From contig JBAIAC010000068.1 in NCBI GenBank assembly GCA_037349315.1, positions 20,241,001 to 20,305,000 of the forward strand: 64,000 bases of DNA. Reading direction: 5' to 3'. The stretch is from Chelydra serpentina. Lineage: Eukaryota > Chordata > Testudines > Chelydridae. Below, piece after piece: positions 61,194-64,000 of this stretch. Every line of letters begins with the position of its first letter. Position 1 is the stretch's first letter. The notes beneath the pieces were generated by a model that made no database searches, was not told the origin of the DNA, and saw nothing but the letters and a program-made list of their open reading frames with translations. Made by a program: the position numbers and the translations under genes.

Positions 61194-63747
61194 GTAAGTT
61201 TACCTTTCCTCATTCTTGCCCCTTATGAGTATCAGGCTGGAGCCACGCTGCGTTTGCATCTGCCTGAGAACGTGGCACGGATACTTAACTAGTATTGATT
61301 ATTTATATTATGGCAGCACTGAATTTGATCTCATATACCAAAGAGATGTGCCACTGACTCAGTGGTCATTGCGCTGCCAGGGATTTAAGCTTGGATTCCA
61401 AACCACAGCCCATGCTCCTGGGGCTAGCAAAACCTCTGATTCTGTGGAGTCAGCACGCACCTGTCTCAGGGAGGTGTGACATGGGCTGATGACTCCAAAA
61501 GAAAGTGCTGGAAGGACTGACTGGGCCACACAGATGCTTGAGTGAAAAGAATGGGGCAGGGGGGAAATACAAAGTATCCTGGAGGATGCCCTCAAATTTA
61601 GGCACCTCCGTTATTCATACTGATTAATCATTATTCCATTTTATGATGAGACTCGTGATATCTGGTGCGTTAATGTGAATACACCAGAATCACAACTTGC
61701 ATTATTAAAAAAAAACCCAAAAGTTTCTAGCCCTCATGGTTACAGAGAGAAGCTCAAAAACGTGACCCCAGAAGGCAAATAAATATAACCCACTGGTGAG
61801 TGTCCATTACCTGTCCCCCTTTGTGCTAATGCACAGAAGATATGAGTTGATACTGCCCCAAGTCCTAGAGGCTTGGTTCTTTAGGTCAAACTGTAGCAGC
61901 TCATGATTTTTAGCTCTGGTGGCCCCTGGTTCAATCCCTGCTGCGTTGGCCAAGAGGGCAGCCAACAGGCAAACACAACTCCCAATGGATTATTTTTAAA
62001 AATTCATTGTTTTAAATTAATCTCATGACTGTTTGGGGGGAGGGAGACTAGCTCATGATTTTTGATAGTTAGGAGTTGGGAATACCCAATAGTTGGTACA
62101 ATCTCCTCACTGTGAGGTCTGTTAGACTGTGGAATAATCTCACCAAAGAAGGGGAAACCCCCATTGTGGTGTTTAAAACCACACTCAAAATGACAGCACA
62201 GACTATACTGTTGGAGACAATGCTGGGCCAGGCTCAGGATCTAACAGGAAGGTAGAGAAATCTCAGTGATCTCCTTACCTGTTTATTGCATGCAGAATAC
62301 CAGGCTGAGTCCCAGCCTCTCCGTCCCTGTGAGCTCCAGAGGGAAAAGGCCTTTTTGGAAGGAGAAGTCTACGTCCCCCAGTGCTTGGAAGATGGCCAGT
62401 TCCGGTAAGATAGGAGGGTCACCTGTGGACCCAATCCTGTACCATTGCAGGCAAAGGGAGCTCTGTGGCTGAGTGGGAGTGTACCCCAACGTAGTGGATA
62501 AGGAGGGCTGTGCTCTAGCTTCAGACTCTGTTGATTGAGTTCTGGCTCTCTCTAGTCTGCAGTTATTTGTGAGGTCCCTACTATTAATAAAAAAGAACGG
62601 GACTGTTTTAAATGTGGTGGGCCAGATTGTCCTTTGCACAACACACCTGGTGGGTTCCAACCCAGAGGGGAGAGCATCTCACATGGGGTTGCTACTTTCC
62701 CTCCCACAAATGTGGCAGGGAGGGGTTGGAGCCAAAGCTTTGCCACACCCAACGTGCTAGCCTGCCTAGCTGAGCTGGAGTGAGGAGGGGGGGAAGTAAT
62801 CTGCACCAGATATAGGGCTGGCACAGTTTAAGTCTTCCTTGGAGGAAGGGGAGGGGAGGGGAGAGGAAGGGAGTTGGCGGGGGGGGGGGGGGGGGACGGA
62901 CCAGCAACTGGATTGGGACTCTCAAATTATCAGACTGGCCAAGATTTGAGTTAGAGAAGAGACTGACCTGCGCAGAGCAGATATGGATCCTGAAAGCAAG
63001 GTTAGTCTTGTGGTTAATGCACAGTCAGAGTTCTGCTATCAGCTTTCGGTACAACCATGAACAAATCACATAGGCCCAGATTATCAGATGTATTTAGGCA
63101 CTTAACTCCCTTTGAAATCAATGCGAGTTGGCACCTAAATACCTTTGGAGATCTGGACCTTAATCTCGCTGCCTTTCAGTTCCCCAGCCCCCCAAATAGG
63201 ATAACAATACTCTCCGACCTCACGGGGCGTTGCTAGGATAAGATCATTCATGTGTGTGTGGTGCTTAGACACTAGAGTGATAGACAAGCCTATAATTAAA
63301 AATGAATCAGAGCTTTCCCACTATTTGGGGCTGTTCAGGTCGGTCTCTAAATGAACATATTGTAGATCTGATAAAAGGTTGCACAGCTAGAGACCCATTG
63401 TACTATGGGCTGGGCACTGAACTGAAAGAAGACCTGGCGGGGGGTGGGCCTATAGAATTCCAAAGAGATCTCATCAGTTAGATCTGAATAGCCTAGAAGC
63501 CATCTCTAGAATACAGTTCTTCCTCAAGCCATTGCTGTGTTGTCACATTGTTCTTTGTCCTGTGACCGTCCCGTTGCTGACAGGTATATTTCATATTGAT
63601 GGCCAATTCTGTTGCCAATAGAAAATGATGATGTGTGTCTTCTCCCCAGGACTGTGCAGTGCAATACAAATGGCCTCTCCTGCTGGTGTGTAGATGCCAA
63701 TGGTATTGAGGTACCAGGCACTAAACAGACTGGAGTTCCAATAGCCT
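61130..63747 (+). CDS. TG: Thyroglobulin, first three coding exons (3' part outside window)
   Basis: Precursor of thyroid hormones, secreted into the thyroid follicle lumen. Visible join: 61130-61193, 62296-62404, 63650-63747, all with AG/GT borders and matching phases. It encodes a signal peptide (MGPVLLCTLFCFISTASA), then mature NIFEYQ with the hormone-forming Tyr at mature position 5, then the first thyroglobulin type-1 repeat (PCELQR, VPQC, QC, CWCV, IAC). The ATG at 61130 has a strong context (A at -3, G at +4) and gives the signal peptide directly; the nearby ATG at 61122 is out of frame. Downstream exons lie beyond the window. Position next to PHF20L1 supports orthology. Confidence 0.96.
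61200..62295. other. TG: TG intron 1
   Basis: Contains a CR1-like fragment at about 62080-62260 (GTGGAATAATCTCACC, GGTGTTTAAAACCACAC). A stretch near 61925-61945 (CTGGTTCAATCCCTGC) resembles a tRNA B box of a SINE but has no convincing A box. No other gene. Confidence 0.55.
62296..62404 (+). CDS. TG: TG exon 2: hormone-forming N-terminus
   Basis: 109 bases between TGCATGCAG and GTAAGA; phase 1 in, phase 2 out. It starts by completing Glu and then Tyr (62298-62300), the main T4-forming tyrosine of the family. It goes on to RPCELQR and YVPQCLEDGQF, the beginning of type-1 repeat 1. The TAC codon is intact. Confidence 0.97.
62405..63649. other. TG: TG intron 2
   Basis: Holds a G-run of about 17-20 bases at 62877-62896 and a G/A-rich tract before it. 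An old dispersed repeat word set lies near 63075-63165 (TTTAGGCACTTAACTCCC, GGCACCTAAATACC). No gene. Confidence 0.6.
62877..62896. repeat. Poly(G) tract
   Basis: An almost pure run of G in TG intron 2, preceded by GGGGAGGGGAGGGGAGAGG. The plus strand could form a G-quadruplex, and the length is likely to be unreliable in sequencing. Confidence 0.85.
63650..63747 (+). CDS. TG: TG exon 3: rest of type-1 repeat
   Basis: 98 bases between TTCTCCCCAG and GTAAGT, phase 2 in and phase 1 out. It encodes TVQCNTNGLSCWCVDANGIE and then the region ending in the conserved Ala-Cys, whose Cys codon is completed in exon 4. I chose the GTAAGT donor at 63748 over a GT four bases later because of its perfect consensus and phase. 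Confidence 0.95.
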
Positions 63748-64000
63748 GTAAGTCAGAGGTCATCACTTTTTTCATGGGTGGTGGTAAAAAAAGCTATTTA
63801 CATCACAGTGTGACAACCATTGAAATCAAGTGGACTTTGGCCATTGACATCAATGAGAGCAACAGCAGGCTCCTGGTGATTTATCCATCTTCCTCAGTGA
63901 AAGCTCTTTAAGTTACTCAGGACCTGATCATGCAAACTTTACTCACCTGAGCAGTCCCTTCTTGTGTGAGTTATCCCAGTGAAATCAGTGGTGACTTGTC

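Noticed and set aside
61925..61945. B-box-like GGTTCAATCCC in TG intron 1 as a tRNA or SINE
   Set aside because: No matching A box or cloverleaf could be found around it.
63748..63753. Thyroglobulin exon 3 donor four bases later (TGTAA|GTCAGA)
   Set aside because: The GTAAGT donor after 63747 is a perfect consensus and gives the phase expected for the split Cys codon.
1..64000. A new multi-gene system, CRISPR array, operon or integrated virus
   Set aside because: The window is two ordinary vertebrate genes plus transposon relics. I saw no array of spaced repeats, no clustered unexplained genes and no recognisable viral gene.

Overview
This window is nuclear DNA from a reptile, most likely a cryptodiran turtle. 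It is AT-rich with long introns. It holds several CR1 LINE fragments, two tRNA-derived SINEs of the turtle Cry type, a DIRS tyrosine-recombinase retrotransposon relic and many short hAT-, Harbinger- and pogo/Tigger-like elements. There is no bacterial organisation, no CRISPR array, and no RNA gene that I can support.

Two protein genes lie head to tail on the + strand. (1) PHF20L1 (PHD finger protein 20-like 1) runs from before the left edge to about 51.06 kb. Fourteen coding exons are visible (2128-48726). Their phases are all compatible and together they encode about 810 residues: the basic/serine-rich middle, a lysine-rich nuclear segment, a C4HC3 PHD finger split over two exons, and the C-terminal tail to a TGA at 48724-48726. 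A 3' UTR of about 2.3 kb follows. The N-terminal Tudor exons are off the left edge. (2) TG (thyroglobulin) starts at about 61.07 kb, with a TATA box, a signal-peptide exon and the first two exons of the mature protein. These include the hormone-forming Tyr5 and most of the first thyroglobulin type-1 repeat. The rest is off the right edge. PHF20L1 next to TG is, from memory, the conserved vertebrate order (human 8q24), and it supports both calls.

Layout: 1-2127 is intron packed with GC-rich and hAT-like repeats. 2128-8771 holds exons 1-4 as numbered in this window. 8772-20910 is a 12-kb intron with SINE, CR1 and miniature DNA elements. 20911-30500 holds exons 5-10, up to the PHD finger. 30501-38549 is an 8-kb intron with a 2.3-kb Tigger-like transposon and a DIRS relic broken up by CR1 pieces. 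38550-48726 holds exons 11-14, separated by CR1, Harbinger-like and nested hAT insertions. 48727-51065 is the 3' UTR. 51066-61040 is the intergenic region with a CR1 reverse-transcriptase relic and a pogo-like miniature element. 61040-64000 is the TG promoter and exons 1-3.

The two genes do not act in one pathway: PHF20L1 is a chromatin reader, and TG is the secreted thyroid hormone precursor. I found no new multi-gene system. The observations most worth checking are an in-frame cassette exon in PHF20L1, a possible intronic polyadenylation isoform, an upstream out-of-frame ATG overlapping the TG start, a compact double palindrome at 39.7 kb, and several clean transposon insertions with target-site duplications.
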